Position numbers and translations under genes: made by a program. Of a stretch of 64,000 nucleotides of DNA, positions 1 to 8,346 are shown in pieces. Origin of the DNA: Zhihengliuella flava (GTDB taxonomy: Bacteria; Actinomycetota; Actinomycetes; Actinomycetales; Micrococcaceae); assembly GCF_015751895.1 (NCBI RefSeq), contig NZ_JADOTZ010000001.1, positions 806,001-870,000 of the forward strand, written 5' to 3'. Positions within the stretch are counted from its first letter, which is position 1. Each line of letters begins with the position of its first letter. The notes beneath the pieces were generated by a model, which searched no databases, had not been told where the DNA came from, and saw only the letters and a list, made by a program, of their open reading frames with translations.

Positions 1-899
1 CGCGAGCGGGCTGCCACGACGTCGGCATACAGCTGACGCTTCGGAATGCGGTCCCGCTCGGCGACGGCGGCGACGGCGTCCTTGAGCCGCACGCCCGTTT
101 CCATCATGGCCTGAACCGCCGCCACGTGATCGACGTCGTCGGCCTCCTCAGACGCCACAGCACCGCCGACGACGACGGCCAACTCACCGCGCACGCCGGG
201 CTCGGCCCACGCGATCAGCTCATCCAGCGTGCCGCGGGCGACCTCCTCATGCAGCTTAGTGAGCTCGCGCGCTACCGCTGCCCGGCGCGAGCCGCCGAAC
301 GCTTCGGCGAGCGCTGTGAGCATCGGCGTGACCCGGTGCGGGGCCTCGAAAAACACCATGGTGCGCTGCTCCCCGGCGAGGTCAGCGAGCAGCGCGGCCC
401 GCTCCCCGGGCTTGCGCGGCAGGAATCCTTCAAACGTAAAACGATCGGTCGGCAGCCCAGACAAGGCCAGGGCCGTCAACACGGCGGAGGGCCCCGGCAC
501 CGCGGTCACCTCAAGACCGGCCTCGACGGCGGCCTCCACGAGCCGGAACCCCGGGTCGGACACCGCCGGCATCCCGGCGTCGGAGACCACCAGCAACGTG
601 GAACCCGCGGCCACGGCCTCCAACAATTCGGCGATGCGGGACGACTCGTTGTGCTCGTGGTAACTGATGAGACGCCCCGGGATGCGCAGGCCGAGCGCGT
701 TCGCGAGGTGGAGCGTGCGGCGCGTGTCCTCAGCAGCCACGAGGTCCGCGCTACGCAACAGCTCGATCAGCCGCGGCGAGGCATCCGCCAAGTTCCCGAT
801 CGGCGTGGCGGCCAACACGATCCGGCCCTGTCCGGTTGGTCGTGAGGAGGCCCCGTCCGCAGGGCCCGTTGCGCCGCCGTCGTTCACTGTGGTGTTCAC
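1..899 (-). CDS. rsmI: 16S rRNA (cytidine1402-2'-O)-methyltransferase RsmI (3' end cut by window edge)
   Basis: SAM-dependent methyltransferase that modifies the ribose of C1402 in the decoding centre of 16S rRNA. Read on the minus strand, about 299 codons are visible and the frame is still open at the window edge, so the last residues are missing. Family signatures are clear: GRIVLAATPIGN (about residues 25-36), AEDTRR (56-61) and SDAGMPAVSDPG (106-117, the SAM-site loop of tetrapyrrole-methylase-fold enzymes). The GTG start at 899 lies 6 nt after a TAGGGT -10 element and has no Shine-Dalgarno, so a leaderless mRNA is likely. The divergent neighbour is a protein mannosyltransferase, the same pairing as Rv1003/Rv1002c in M. 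tuberculosis. Confidence 0.95.
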   Translation of the reverse strand, partial: MNTTVNDGGATGPADGASSRPTGQGRIVLAATPIGNLADASPRLIELLRSADLVAAEDTRRTLHLANALGLRIPGRLISYHEHNESSRIAELLEAVAAGSTLLVVSDAGMPAVSDPGFRLVEAAVEAGLEVTAVPGPSAVLTALALSGLPTDRFTFEGFLPRKPGERAALLADLAGEQRTMVFFEAPHRVTPMLTALAEAFGGSRRAAVARELTKLHEEVARGTLDELIAWAEPGVRGELAVVVGGAVASEEADDVDHVAAVQAMMETGVRLKDAVAAVAERDRIPKRQLYADVVAARS

Positions 900-905
900 C
901 CGTCC

Positions 906-911
906 ACCCTA
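906..911 (-). promoter_or_regulatory. -10 element of rsmI (leaderless)
   Basis: TAGGGT on the minus strand, 6 nt before the GTG start at 899. No ribosome binding site fits between them. Confidence 0.55.
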
Positions 912-951
912 CCGCCGCCGCAATATGCACACGCAGCCGCATCGCGCCCAT

Positions 952-957
952 TAGAGT
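952..957 (+). promoter_or_regulatory. -10 element of the protein mannosyltransferase gene (leaderless)
   Basis: TAGAGT, 7 nt before the GTG at 965. Its -35 region would coincide with that of the divergent rsmI promoter (around 929-934). Confidence 0.5.
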
Positions 958-964
958 GGCGTGG

Positions 965-2650
965 GTGAGCCACTGGATCGTCCCGCCCGAACGAGCGCGC
1001 AGCGTGACAGGGCTACGCACTCGTTTACTCGGCGAGGACTCTCCTCGCGCCACCGAACCGGCACCGCGCTTTCTGCCGGCCCCGGCGGCGAGGGTGTGGA
1101 ACTTCGTCATCGCCAACGCGTTCTGGTTGGCGCCGGCCCTCATCACCGCGCTCGCGGCCTGGCTGCGCCTGACGGGCCTGAACACGCCGCACGATCTCAT
1201 TTTCGACGAGACCTATTACGTCAAGGACGCCTACACGCTGCTCGAGTCGGGCTACGAGCGGCAGTGGCCGGCCGAGGGCGCGGACGAGGCGTTCCTCGCG
1301 GGTCGCCCGGCTCCACTGACCGAGAGCGCCTACGTGGTGCACCCACCGCTCGGCAAATGGCTCATTGGGCTCGGCATGCTCGCCTTCGGTGCCAGCGATG
1401 GCCTCGGTTGGCGCGTGGTTCCCGCCTTGGCTGGCACGGTCTCCGTGTTGCTCGTCTTCTTGGTGGCGCGCCGCCTGTTCCGCTCGCTCACGCTAGCCTC
1501 CATCGCCGCATTGCTGACGGCCATCGACGGGCACCACATCGTCATGTCCCGCACGGCGCTGCTGGATATCTTCGTCATGTTGTTCGTCCTGGCCGCGTTC
1601 TACGCGCTGCTGATCGATCGCGACGACGGCCGCGACCGCCTCGCCCGGGCCCTCGCAGACCGCCGCCACCAGAGGGCCGATGCCCTGTTGTACGGGCCGT
1701 GGGTCCTCTGGCGCCCGTGGCGCCTCGCGGCCGGCGTCATGCTCGGTGGTGCGGTGGGCGTGAAGTGGTCGGCGCTGGCCTTCGTCGCGGTCTTTGGCCT
1801 CATGACGGTGCTCTGGGACGTCGGCGCGCGCCGGGCCGCGGGGATCCGGTACTGGGGCATCGCCGGACTCTTCAAGGACGGCGTCCCGGCGTTTTTCACG
1901 ATCATCCCCGCCGCCGCCATCACCTACCTCGCCACGTGGACCGGGTGGCTGGTGACCGCCGGCGGGTATCACCGCACGTGGGCGGCCGAGCACCCGGACC
2001 GCGCGTGGCCGCTGGTTCCGGAGGCACTGCGCTCCCTCGCCGAGTATCACCGCAGCGCCTACGACTTCCACCGTGGCCTCGGGTCGGATCACTCGTGGGA
2101 ATCCGGCCCGGAAACGTGGCTGTTCGCTGGCCGCCCGGTCCTCTACCACTACGAGACCCCGACCGCCGCCGACGGCTGCACGTTCGAGACCTGTAGCCAG
2201 GTGGTGACGGACCTACCCAACCCCCTCATCTGGTGGTCGGCCGCGCTCGCCTTATTCGTGGTGCTCTTCTTCTGGGCCGGGGCGCGCGATTGGCGTGCCG
2301 GGGCCATCCTGGCCGGTGTTGCCGCCGGATTCGTGCCCTGGTGGTTCTACCCCGAGCGCACCATGTTCTTCTTCTACACCATCGCCTTCCACCCGTTCAT
2401 GATGCTGGCGCTAACCTTTGTCCTCGGCTGGATCCTCGGTCCGCGTCCACCGGCTCGGGCCCGGGACGACGACGTGCCGCAGCCAGGCACCGCCGCCGTC
2501 AGCGAACGCCGCCGGGCGGGCGCCGCCGTCGTGGGTGTGTTTATGGCCCTCGCCATCGCTGTGTCCGCGTTCTTCTGGCCCATCTGGACCGGGCAAATCA
2601 TCAGCTACGACGCATGGAATCTGCGCGTGTGGCTGCCCACGTGGGGATAA
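965..2650 (+). CDS. pmt: Dolichyl-phosphate-mannose--protein mannosyltransferase (GT39, Pmt)
   Basis: Integral membrane GT39 enzyme that transfers mannose from polyprenyl-phosphate-mannose to Ser/Thr of exported proteins. About 561 aa from the GTG at 965. The first extracytoplasmic loop carries the DE catalytic motif (DLIFDETYYVKDAY, about residues 79-92) and is followed by HPPLGKW, typical of the family. About ten hydrophobic helices follow, with loop segments such as HSWESGPETW. The start is set by TAGAGT 7 nt upstream; GTG 956 is an in-frame alternative three codons earlier. A rare TTA codon occurs at 2252. The open frame runs further upstream but there overlaps rsmI and is not family-like. 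Confidence 0.93.
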   Translation: MSHWIVPPERARSVTGLRTRLLGEDSPRATEPAPRFLPAPAARVWNFVIANAFWLAPALITALAAWLRLTGLNTPHDLIFDETYYVKDAYTLLESGYERQWPAEGADEAFLAGRPAPLTESAYVVHPPLGKWLIGLGMLAFGASDGLGWRVVPALAGTVSVLLVFLVARRLFRSLTLASIAALLTAIDGHHIVMSRTALLDIFVMLFVLAAFYALLIDRDDGRDRLARALADRRHQRADALLYGPWVLWRPWRLAAGVMLGGAVGVKWSALAFVAVFGLMTVLWDVGARRAAGIRYWGIAGLFKDGVPAFFTIIPAAAITYLATWTGWLVTAGGYHRTWAAEHPDRAWPLVPEALRSLAEYHRSAYDFHRGLGSDHSWESGPETWLFAGRPVLYHYETPTAADGCTFETCSQVVTDLPNPLIWWSAALALFVVLFFWAGARDWRAGAILAGVAAGFVPWWFYPERTMFFFYTIAFHPFMMLALTFVLGWILGPRPPARARDDDVPQPGTAAVSERRRAGAAVVGVFMALAIAVSAFFWPIWTGQIISYDAWNLRVWLPTWG

Positions 2651-2661
2651 GCATTTCTCAG

Positions 2662-2667
2662 TAGACT
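2662..2667 (+). promoter_or_regulatory. -10 element of the acyl-CoA synthetase gene (leaderless)
   Basis: TAGACT, 8 nt before the ATG at 2676. Confidence 0.5.
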
Positions 2668-2675
2668 GGGGCCGA

Positions 2676-4604
2676 ATGTCGCCGCCACAGGAGATGATTG
2701 TGCACGAAGCCCGCACTGACCTACTCGTCGAGCTCCCGCCGTCCTACAACACCACCCAGCTGTTGATCGATCGCCTCAACCGCGAGAACACGAACCCCGA
2801 ATCGGCGTACCCGGTGTACGCGGTCAAAGCGCCATCCGGCCACTGGGTTCACGTCAGCACCGCCGAGTATGTGGCGCTGGTGCGCCGGCTGGCCAAGGCA
2901 CTGATCGACGCCGGCGTCGAGCGAGGCTCCACCGTGGCGATCATGTCCCGCACGCGCTTCGAGTGGGCACTCGTGGAAGAGGCCGTGTGGTTTGCGGGCG
3001 CCGTGTCCGTCCCCATCTACGAGACCAGTTCGGCGTATCAGATCGAGTGGATCCTCCAAGACTCCGGCGCCCGGCACGTCTTTGCCGAGTCCGCCGAGCG
3101 CGCGGCCGTCATCGAAGACGCCGTCGCACAGCTCGGGGACGACGTGGCGATCTACTGCTTCGACGCCCAGCACAGTGTGGCCGGTGGCCGCGGTTCACAC
3201 GTCACCGGTGGGTCGGTACCCGCCGGCATCACCGCGGGTTCCGACCTGGCCCTCCTGCTCGCCGGTAGCTCCCGCACCAGCGTGACCGACGCCGAGCTCG
3301 AGGCGGCGCGGACCTCTGCCGGCTACGGTGCCACGGCGACCCTCGTGTACACCTCCGGGACGACGGGGCGCGCCAAAGCGTGCACGATGACGCACGGCAA
3401 CTTCGCCGGTGTCGCCGTCAACTTGGTCCCCCACATGCGCGAGGTCGTGCATGAGGGATCCCGCACGTTGATGTTCCTGCCGCTCGCGCACGTGCTCGCC
3501 CGTGCCGTCCAGCAGTGCTGCGTGCATTCGGGAACCACGGTGGCCCACGGGCCAGACGTGTCCCACCTGATGGAGGATCTTGGGTCCTTCCAGCCAACGT
3601 TCCTGCTGGCTGTCCCGCGCATTTTTGAGAAGATTCGAGCCGGCGCGCTGGCCACCGCGGAATCGGCCGGCAAGGGGAAGCTCTTTGCCGCGGCCGAGCA
3701 GGTGGCCACGGCCGTCTCGCGGCACCGCGATGCCCTGGCCCGCGGGCACGAGTCACGCCTGCCCGCGGTGACCCGCCTGCAGCACGCCTTCTTCGACAAA
3801 GTGCTCTACCCCAAGCTGCGCAGCGTCCTCGGCGGGCACGTGCGGTACGCGATCTCCGGGGCCAGCGAACTCAATGACGATCTGGCGCACTTCTTCCGCG
3901 GCGCGGGAGTGCAGTTGTTGGAGGGGTACGGGCTGACGGAATCCACGGCGCCCGCGACGGTGAACCAACCCAACTATGTTCGCGTCGGTTCGGTCGGTTT
4001 CCCCATCCCCGGAACCACCGTGCGCATCAGCGACGACTCCGAGGTCCAGCTGCGGGGCGTCGGCGTCTTCGGCGGCTACCACAACAACGCTGAGGCCACC
4101 GCGGAGGCGTTCACCGAGGACGGGTTCTTCGCCACCGGGGACCTCGGTGAACTCGACGAAGATGGCTTCCTCACCATCACGGGGCGCAAGAAGGACCTCA
4201 TCGTCACCGCCGGAGGCAAGAACGTCTCTCCCGGCCCGCTGGAGGAACTGATTCGTGCCCACCGACTGGTGGACCAAGTCGTTCTCGTCGGAGAGCAGCG
4301 CCCCTTCATCGGCGCGCTCGTCAGCCTCGATCTGGAGGCCCTCGGGCCATGGGCGGCCGCGCACGGCCTCGAGGGCCTCACCGCGGAAGAAGCCGCAGGA
4401 CACCCCGACGTGTATGCGCAGCTTCAGGCGGCGATCGACGAGGCCAACATGACCGTCTCCCACGCTGAAGGCATCAAAAAGTTCACCATCGTGTCCCAGC
4501 AATTCACGGAGGACTCCGGGCACCTCACCCCGTCGATGAAGCTGAAGCGAGCCGCCGTCGTCGAGACCTGCGCTGAGGACATCGAGGAGCTCTACGCTCA
4601 CTAG
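2676..4604 (+). CDS. AMP-dependent long-chain fatty acid--CoA ligase (FadD15-like)
   Basis: Acyl-adenylate-forming enzyme that activates a fatty acid with ATP and transfers it to CoA. About 642 aa from ATG 2676. The P-loop signature VYTSGTTGRAKACTMTHGN, the A5 motif GYGLTESTAPATVN and the hinge GDLGELDEDGFLTITGRKKD are all present, with the catalytic Lys region SMKLKRA near the C-terminus. Length and motifs match the long-chain FadD15/FAA group rather than acetyl-CoA synthetases; the acyl substrate cannot be read from sequence. ATG 2676 is chosen because TAGACT ends 8 nt before it. A second ATG at 2694 has a purine run only 1 nt upstream, too close to act as a ribosome binding site. Confidence 0.92.
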   Translation: MSPPQEMIVHEARTDLLVELPPSYNTTQLLIDRLNRENTNPESAYPVYAVKAPSGHWVHVSTAEYVALVRRLAKALIDAGVERGSTVAIMSRTRFEWALVEEAVWFAGAVSVPIYETSSAYQIEWILQDSGARHVFAESAERAAVIEDAVAQLGDDVAIYCFDAQHSVAGGRGSHVTGGSVPAGITAGSDLALLLAGSSRTSVTDAELEAARTSAGYGATATLVYTSGTTGRAKACTMTHGNFAGVAVNLVPHMREVVHEGSRTLMFLPLAHVLARAVQQCCVHSGTTVAHGPDVSHLMEDLGSFQPTFLLAVPRIFEKIRAGALATAESAGKGKLFAAAEQVATAVSRHRDALARGHESRLPAVTRLQHAFFDKVLYPKLRSVLGGHVRYAISGASELNDDLAHFFRGAGVQLLEGYGLTESTAPATVNQPNYVRVGSVGFPIPGTTVRISDDSEVQLRGVGVFGGYHNNAEATAEAFTEDGFFATGDLGELDEDGFLTITGRKKDLIVTAGGKNVSPGPLEELIRAHRLVDQVVLVGEQRPFIGALVSLDLEALGPWAAAHGLEGLTAEEAAGHPDVYAQLQAAIDEANMTVSHAEGIKKFTIVSQQFTEDSGHLTPSMKLKRAAVVETCAEDIEELYAH

Positions 4605-4620
4605 CTCCACTCACCACAGG

Positions 4621-4658
4621 CCAGTGGCGGGTCACCCACCGTGGTGACCCGCCACTGG
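4621..4658. terminator. Bidirectional hairpin terminator
   Basis: Perfect 16-bp stem (4621-4636 with 4643-4658) and a 6-nt loop, in the 70-bp gap between two convergent genes. It has no long T run, as is common in high-GC genomes, and can serve both strands. Confidence 0.8.
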
Positions 4659-4674
4659 CGCCTCAGTGCGCGGC

Positions 4675-5745
4675 TTAGGCGGCTGCCCGGCGCCCGGCCA
4701 GCCGAGCTCGAGAGGCCTCGCGACGGGACCGGGTCGGCCACGTGGCGAGAAGCGTCACCGCGACGGACAGGAGCACGAGGATACCGACGCCCAGCCCAGC
4801 GTCGATCCAAAACTGTGCCGGATAGAGGCGGATCAGCGCGTCCGAATAGTTGAAGGTCCACGTCCCCTCAGCGAAGAACACCGCGTGCACCGTGGTAAAG
4901 AACGCTGACCAATTCAGCGCGGCCAAGGCGCCAAGCACCACGGCGACGGCCAGGGTGGCGACGGCGCCAGCGAACAGGCCCCGCCGGATCCCGCCGGGCG
5001 AGCGCACCGCGAGGTACCAGACGAGAAAGATCCCGACGACGACCAAGGCGAACCCGGCAGCGAAGCTCGTGGCCAGCACCGCCTTCACATCCGCCATATG
5101 CGCCACCTCGGCGCCGGAGAACAGCGGCTGGCCGTCAAGACCGAGCAGGTTCCCTAAGTACTCCGGCCCGGCCGCGTTGCTGAGATAGTCCACCCCGTAG
5201 GAGCCGAACGTCATCCGCTGCTCTGTCCCCCACCCGAATTCGTCGGCAGGAAACCCTGGACGGTGGTACTCGAGCCACAGGAACCACGGGCTCGCGATCG
5301 TCTTCAGCGCGCCAATCACCAAAATGAAGGGGTAGATCACTGCCAGCAGCACTTGCACGATGCGGGGGGCCAACGGCTTGGCGCTCAGCGCCGCATCGCG
5401 GGCGCGGCCCCGGCGATCGTCAACGCTCGACTCGGCGCCGGCGGTCACCGGCGCCGGACCAGACCTCTGCGCAGCCGCCTCCGCCGAACGCAGCACGCTG
5501 CCCGCGGAGCTGGCGCCCTTACTCGGGCTTTTGACCGCGTCGACCAGTGGATCCTGCGTTCCCGGCTCGCCGCCGTGAGCACCGACGGTCTCGTCCGTGC
5601 CCGCGGCGCGACGGCCACGACGGCGGCTGGTCACCGGCAGCGCCGCGGTCTGCGGCGTCGTGCCGTCTTCGGTGGCAGGCTGTTCGGCGGCGGCCTGTGG
5701 GCGCTCCATCGGCTCCGTTGCCTCACCGTGCTGCTTCTGGCTCAT
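4675..5745 (-). CDS. TIGR01906/DUF1461 family integral membrane protein
   Basis: 356 aa. The N-terminal 140 residues are a hydrophilic, probably disordered Ala/Glu/Gly-rich region. The rest matches the TIGR01906 (DUF1461) membrane protein family: a first helix near RIVQVLLAVIYPFILVIGA, an extracytoplasmic section with HMADVKAVL, then three more helices and a basic C-terminal tail. The function of the family is unknown. The start has a good ribosome binding site (GGGAGGA, 5 nt from ATG 5745). It lies about 20 bp downstream of ahcY on the same strand, so co-transcription with ahcY is likely. Confidence 0.85.
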   Translation of the reverse strand: MSQKQHGEATEPMERPQAAAEQPATEDGTTPQTAALPVTSRRRGRRAAGTDETVGAHGGEPGTQDPLVDAVKSPSKGASSAGSVLRSAEAAAQRSGPAPVTAGAESSVDDRRGRARDAALSAKPLAPRIVQVLLAVIYPFILVIGALKTIASPWFLWLEYHRPGFPADEFGWGTEQRMTFGSYGVDYLSNAAGPEYLGNLLGLDGQPLFSGAEVAHMADVKAVLATSFAAGFALVVVGIFLVWYLAVRSPGGIRRGLFAGAVATLAVAVVLGALAALNWSAFFTTVHAVFFAEGTWTFNYSDALIRLYPAQFWIDAGLGVGILVLLSVAVTLLATWPTRSRREASRARLAGRRAAA

Positions 5746-5765
5746 CCGGTTCCTCCCTCAGGCCT

Positions 5766-7235
5766 TTAGTAGCGGTAGTGATCGGGCTTGTACGGGCCTG
5801 CCGCGTCCACGCCAAGGTAGTCCGCCTGGCCGGGCGTGAGCTCCGTCAGTTCGACGCCGAGCGCCGGCAAATGCAGGCGTGCCACCTTCTCGTCCAGCAG
5901 TTTCGGCAGCACGTACACGTCGCGCTCGTACTCGCCGGTGCCGTCCTTGGTGAACAACTCGATTTGGCCGATGGTCTGATTGGCGAAGGAGTTGGACATG
6001 ACGAAGCTCGGGTGGCCGGTCGCGTTGCCGAGGTTCAGCAGGCGGCCCTCGGACAACACGATGATCGAACGCTCAGTCGCCGTGTCGGCGTCGAAGACCC
6101 ACTCGTGCACCTGGGGCTTGATCTCGACCTTACGCACGCCCGGCACGGCGGCGAGACCGGCCATGTCGATCTCGTTATCGAAGTGGCCCACGTTGCCCAC
6201 GATGGCTTTGTCCTTCATCTTCAGCATGTCGGCGGCCATGATGATGTCCTTGCCGCCCGTCGTGGTGATGAAGAGATCGCCCTCGGAAATGACCGAATCG
6301 AGCCGGGCCACTTGGTAGCCGTCCATGGCCGCCTGCAGGGCGCAGATCGGGTCCACCTCGGTGACGACGACGCGGGCTCCCTGGCCGCGCAGCGCCTCCG
6401 CGGCGCCCTTGCCGACGTCGCCGTAGCCGCAGACCACAGCGACCTTGCCGCCGATGAGGACGTCCGTCGCGCGCATGATGCCGTCCGGCAGCGAGTGACG
6501 GATCCCGTACTTGTTGTCGAACTTCGACTTGGTCACCGAATCGTTGACGTTGATCGCCGGGAAGAGGAGCTTGTTCGCCGCGGCCAACTGGTAGAGGCGG
6601 TGCACGCCCGTCGTCGTTTCCTCGGTGACGCCCTTAATTTGCGGGGCGAGACGCGTGAACTTTTGCGGATCGCGTGCCAAGGACTCGCGCAGGCGGGACA
6701 GCACGATCGTGTACTCGTGCGGGTCCTGATCCGTTGCCTCCGGCACGGCGCCGGCGGCCTCAAACTCCACGCCCTGGTGCACCAGCATGGTGGCGTCGCC
6801 GCCGTCGTCCAAGATCAAGTTCGGGCCGAGCTCCGGGTTCTCGGCGGCACCCGGCCACGTCAAGATCTGCTCGGCAGTCCACCAGTACTCTTCGAGTGTC
6901 TCGTTCTTCCACGCGAAGACGGGCACGCCCTGCGGATCCTCCGGCGTGCCGTTCGGGCCGACCACGACGGCGGCCGCGGCCTCATCTTGGGTGGAGAAGA
7001 TATTGCAACTGGCCCAGCGGACCTGCGCGCCGAGGGCCACGAGGGTCTCGATCAGCACGGCCGTCTGGACGGTCATGTGCAGGGAGCCCGCGATGCGCGC
7101 CCCGGCCAGCGGCTGCTGGTCTCCGTACTCCTCACGCAGGGCCATGAGGCCCGGCATCTCGTGTTCGGCTAGGCGGATCTGATGGCGACCAGCCGCGTGC
7201 AGTGACAGGTCGGCGATCTTGTAATCGGCGGTCAT
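5766..7235 (-). CDS. ahcY: Adenosylhomocysteinase (S-adenosyl-L-homocysteine hydrolase)
   Basis: NAD-dependent cytoplasmic enzyme that splits S-adenosylhomocysteine into homocysteine and adenosine, relieving inhibition of methyltransferases. About 489 aa, normal for the bacterial form with the roughly 40-residue insert. Visible signatures are [25 protein letters not shown] (substrate and NAD site), the Rossmann motif [18 protein letters not shown] and the conserved C-terminal PDHYRY. The start is ATG 7235, preceded by AAGAGG; the frame is open 13 codons further upstream without family similarity. The adenosine it produces links it to the adenosine deaminase at 46791-47981. Confidence 0.97.
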   Translation of the reverse strand: MTADYKIADLSLHAAGRHQIRLAEHEMPGLMALREEYGDQQPLAGARIAGSLHMTVQTAVLIETLVALGAQVRWASCNIFSTQDEAAAAVVVGPNGTPEDPQGVPVFAWKNETLEEYWWTAEQILTWPGAAENPELGPNLILDDGGDATMLVHQGVEFEAAGAVPEATDQDPHEYTIVLSRLRESLARDPQKFTRLAPQIKGVTEETTTGVHRLYQLAAANKLLFPAINVNDSVTKSKFDNKYGIRHSLPDGIMRATDVLIGGKVAVVCGYGDVGKGAAEALRGQGARVVVTEVDPICALQAAMDGYQVARLDSVISEGDLFITTTGGKDIIMAADMLKMKDKAIVGNVGHFDNEIDMAGLAAVPGVRKVEIKPQVHEWVFDADTATERSIIVLSEGRLLNLGNATGHPSFVMSNSFANQTIGQIELFTKDGTGEYERDVYVLPKLLDEKVARLHLPALGVELTELTPGQADYLGVDAAGPYKPDHYRY

Positions 7236-7303
7236 GGAGGCCTCTTTCGCGTGGTGGGTGGACCGGCTGGGCATCTGGGCAGTGGAGCGAGCCGCAGCGC
7301 GGG

Positions 7304-7756
7304 TTACGACAGGTGGGGGTTCCGCAGAATGCGCAGCGCGGGCTTGTCGCCGGGCTTGGGGATTCCGTCCGCACCGTCCGGCGGGGTGAGGCTGCGCCGG
7401 GAGGTGTCCTCGCTCGACGCCGGGGACCCGTCAGCTCCCGCCTCCCGGTGGCCGGCGTCGTCGTCCATCTTCGGCGTGGCATCACCGTGATCTCGGTGCT
7501 CGCGCACCGCATCGGCGAGCGCCGAGAGCTCGTCAGAGGCCAACCTGGGCGCTGCCGGCAGGTCGAGGCGCAGCACGTCCCAGCCGCGCGGGACCGTCAG
7601 GCGGGAGGCGTGGGCGGAGCAGAGGTCGTAACAGTGCGGTTCGGCATAGGTGGCCAGCGGTCCCAGGACCGCGGTGGAGTCCGCGTAGACGTACGTCAGC
7701 GTCGCCACCGCGGATTCGCGGCAGCCTGAGCGCGAACACAGACGAATTGATCCCAC
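7304..7756 (-). CDS. DUF3499 family protein
   Basis: 150 aa actinobacterial protein of unknown function. The N-terminal two thirds match DUF3499: [18 protein letters not shown], then [23 protein letters not shown]. The paired Cys/His residues (C7, C12, C43, C47, H49) look like a small metal-binding fold; that is inference. The C-terminal 60 residues are low-complexity and acidic. The GTG start lies 8 nt after TAGGGT. Divergent to it is a zincin-like protein gene, the same pair as Rv3258c/Rv3259. Confidence 0.88.
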   Translation of the reverse strand: MGSIRLCSRSGCRESAVATLTYVYADSTAVLGPLATYAEPHCYDLCSAHASRLTVPRGWDVLRLDLPAAPRLASDELSALADAVREHRDHGDATPKMDDDAGHREAGADGSPASSEDTSRRSLTPPDGADGIPKPGDKPALRILRNPHLS

Positions 7757-7764
7757 GTCGACCT

Positions 7765-7770
7765 ACCCTA
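7765..7770 (-). promoter_or_regulatory. -10 element of the DUF3499 gene (leaderless)
   Basis: TAGGGT on the minus strand, 8 nt before GTG 7756. Confidence 0.5.
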
Positions 7771-7812
7771 CCGGCTGTCCATCGCGACTGGGCGCATCGG
7801 CACGGCCCGCAC

Positions 7813-7818
7813 TACGCT
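7813..7818 (+). promoter_or_regulatory. -10 element of the zincin-like gene (leaderless)
   Basis: TACGCT, 7 nt before ATG 7826; the -35 region is shared with the divergent DUF3499 promoter. Confidence 0.5.
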
Positions 7819-7825
7819 GAGGTCC

Positions 7826-8344
7826 ATGGGAAGCTTGTCCTTCAATGCGGGAGCCGACAGCGCTCCGGACGGCGCGCGCGGGTTCCGTGACCGCCGGCGC
7901 AACCGCCATGGCCGCGGTTTGCGCACGCCACTGATGTTGCCCATGCTCCCAGGCGCACGGACGCGCGGGGAGCGCTTCGAGGATCTCGTGGCCGAGTCCG
8001 GGATGCGCTTGGAACAACTCCACGGAACCGAGGTGGCGGGCATCGATTTTCGGATCGGGTTCGTCCCTGATCGCGACGCGCTGGACCGTGCCGCGGCTCG
8101 TGGTGAAGCGCCTCCCCTGGGACAGAGCCTCCGCGCGCAGGCGTCCACCGGTTCCGGGCCCACCCGCGAGTTGAAGCGGGTCATCGTCTATCGCCGGCCC
8201 GTGGAGCAGCTGTGCCCCTCCCCCGTGGTACTGCCGGAATTGGTGCACGACGTCGTGGTGGAACTGGTCGCGGAGCTCATGAACTTGCCACCGGAACAGG
8301 TGGACTCGACGTACGGGCGCAGCGGGCTGCGCGGCGGCCCGTAA
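7826..8344 (+). CDS. Metallopeptidase-family (zincin-like) protein with degenerate active site
   Basis: 172 aa. The C-terminal 120 residues (FEDLVAESGMRLEQL through LVAELMNLPPEQVDSTYG) resemble the zincin-like family PF06262, whose active members carry HExxHxxGxxD. Here the equivalent stretch reads LVHDVVVELVAELMNL, so the HExxH pair is absent and proteolysis is doubtful. The N-terminal 40 residues are rich in Arg. The divergent neighbour is a DUF3499 gene, and the pair is conserved in Actinobacteria, which suggests a shared role nobody has assigned. It ends 2 bp from the convergent DUF5719 gene. Confidence 0.78.
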   Translation: MGSLSFNAGADSAPDGARGFRDRRRNRHGRGLRTPLMLPMLPGARTRGERFEDLVAESGMRLEQLHGTEVAGIDFRIGFVPDRDALDRAAARGEAPPLGQSLRAQASTGSGPTRELKRVIVYRRPVEQLCPSPVVLPELVHDVVVELVAELMNLPPEQVDSTYGRSGLRGGP

Positions 8345-8346
8345 CC

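Noticed and set aside
2688-2696. ATG 2694 with an adjacent GGAG as start of the FadD-like gene
   Set aside because: The purine run is only 1 nt from the ATG, too close for ribosome pairing; ATG 2676 fits the -10 spacing seen at many genes.
7236-7303. SAH riboswitch upstream of ahcY
   Set aside because: Only 68 bp lie between ahcY and the next gene, with no recognisable SAH aptamer core.
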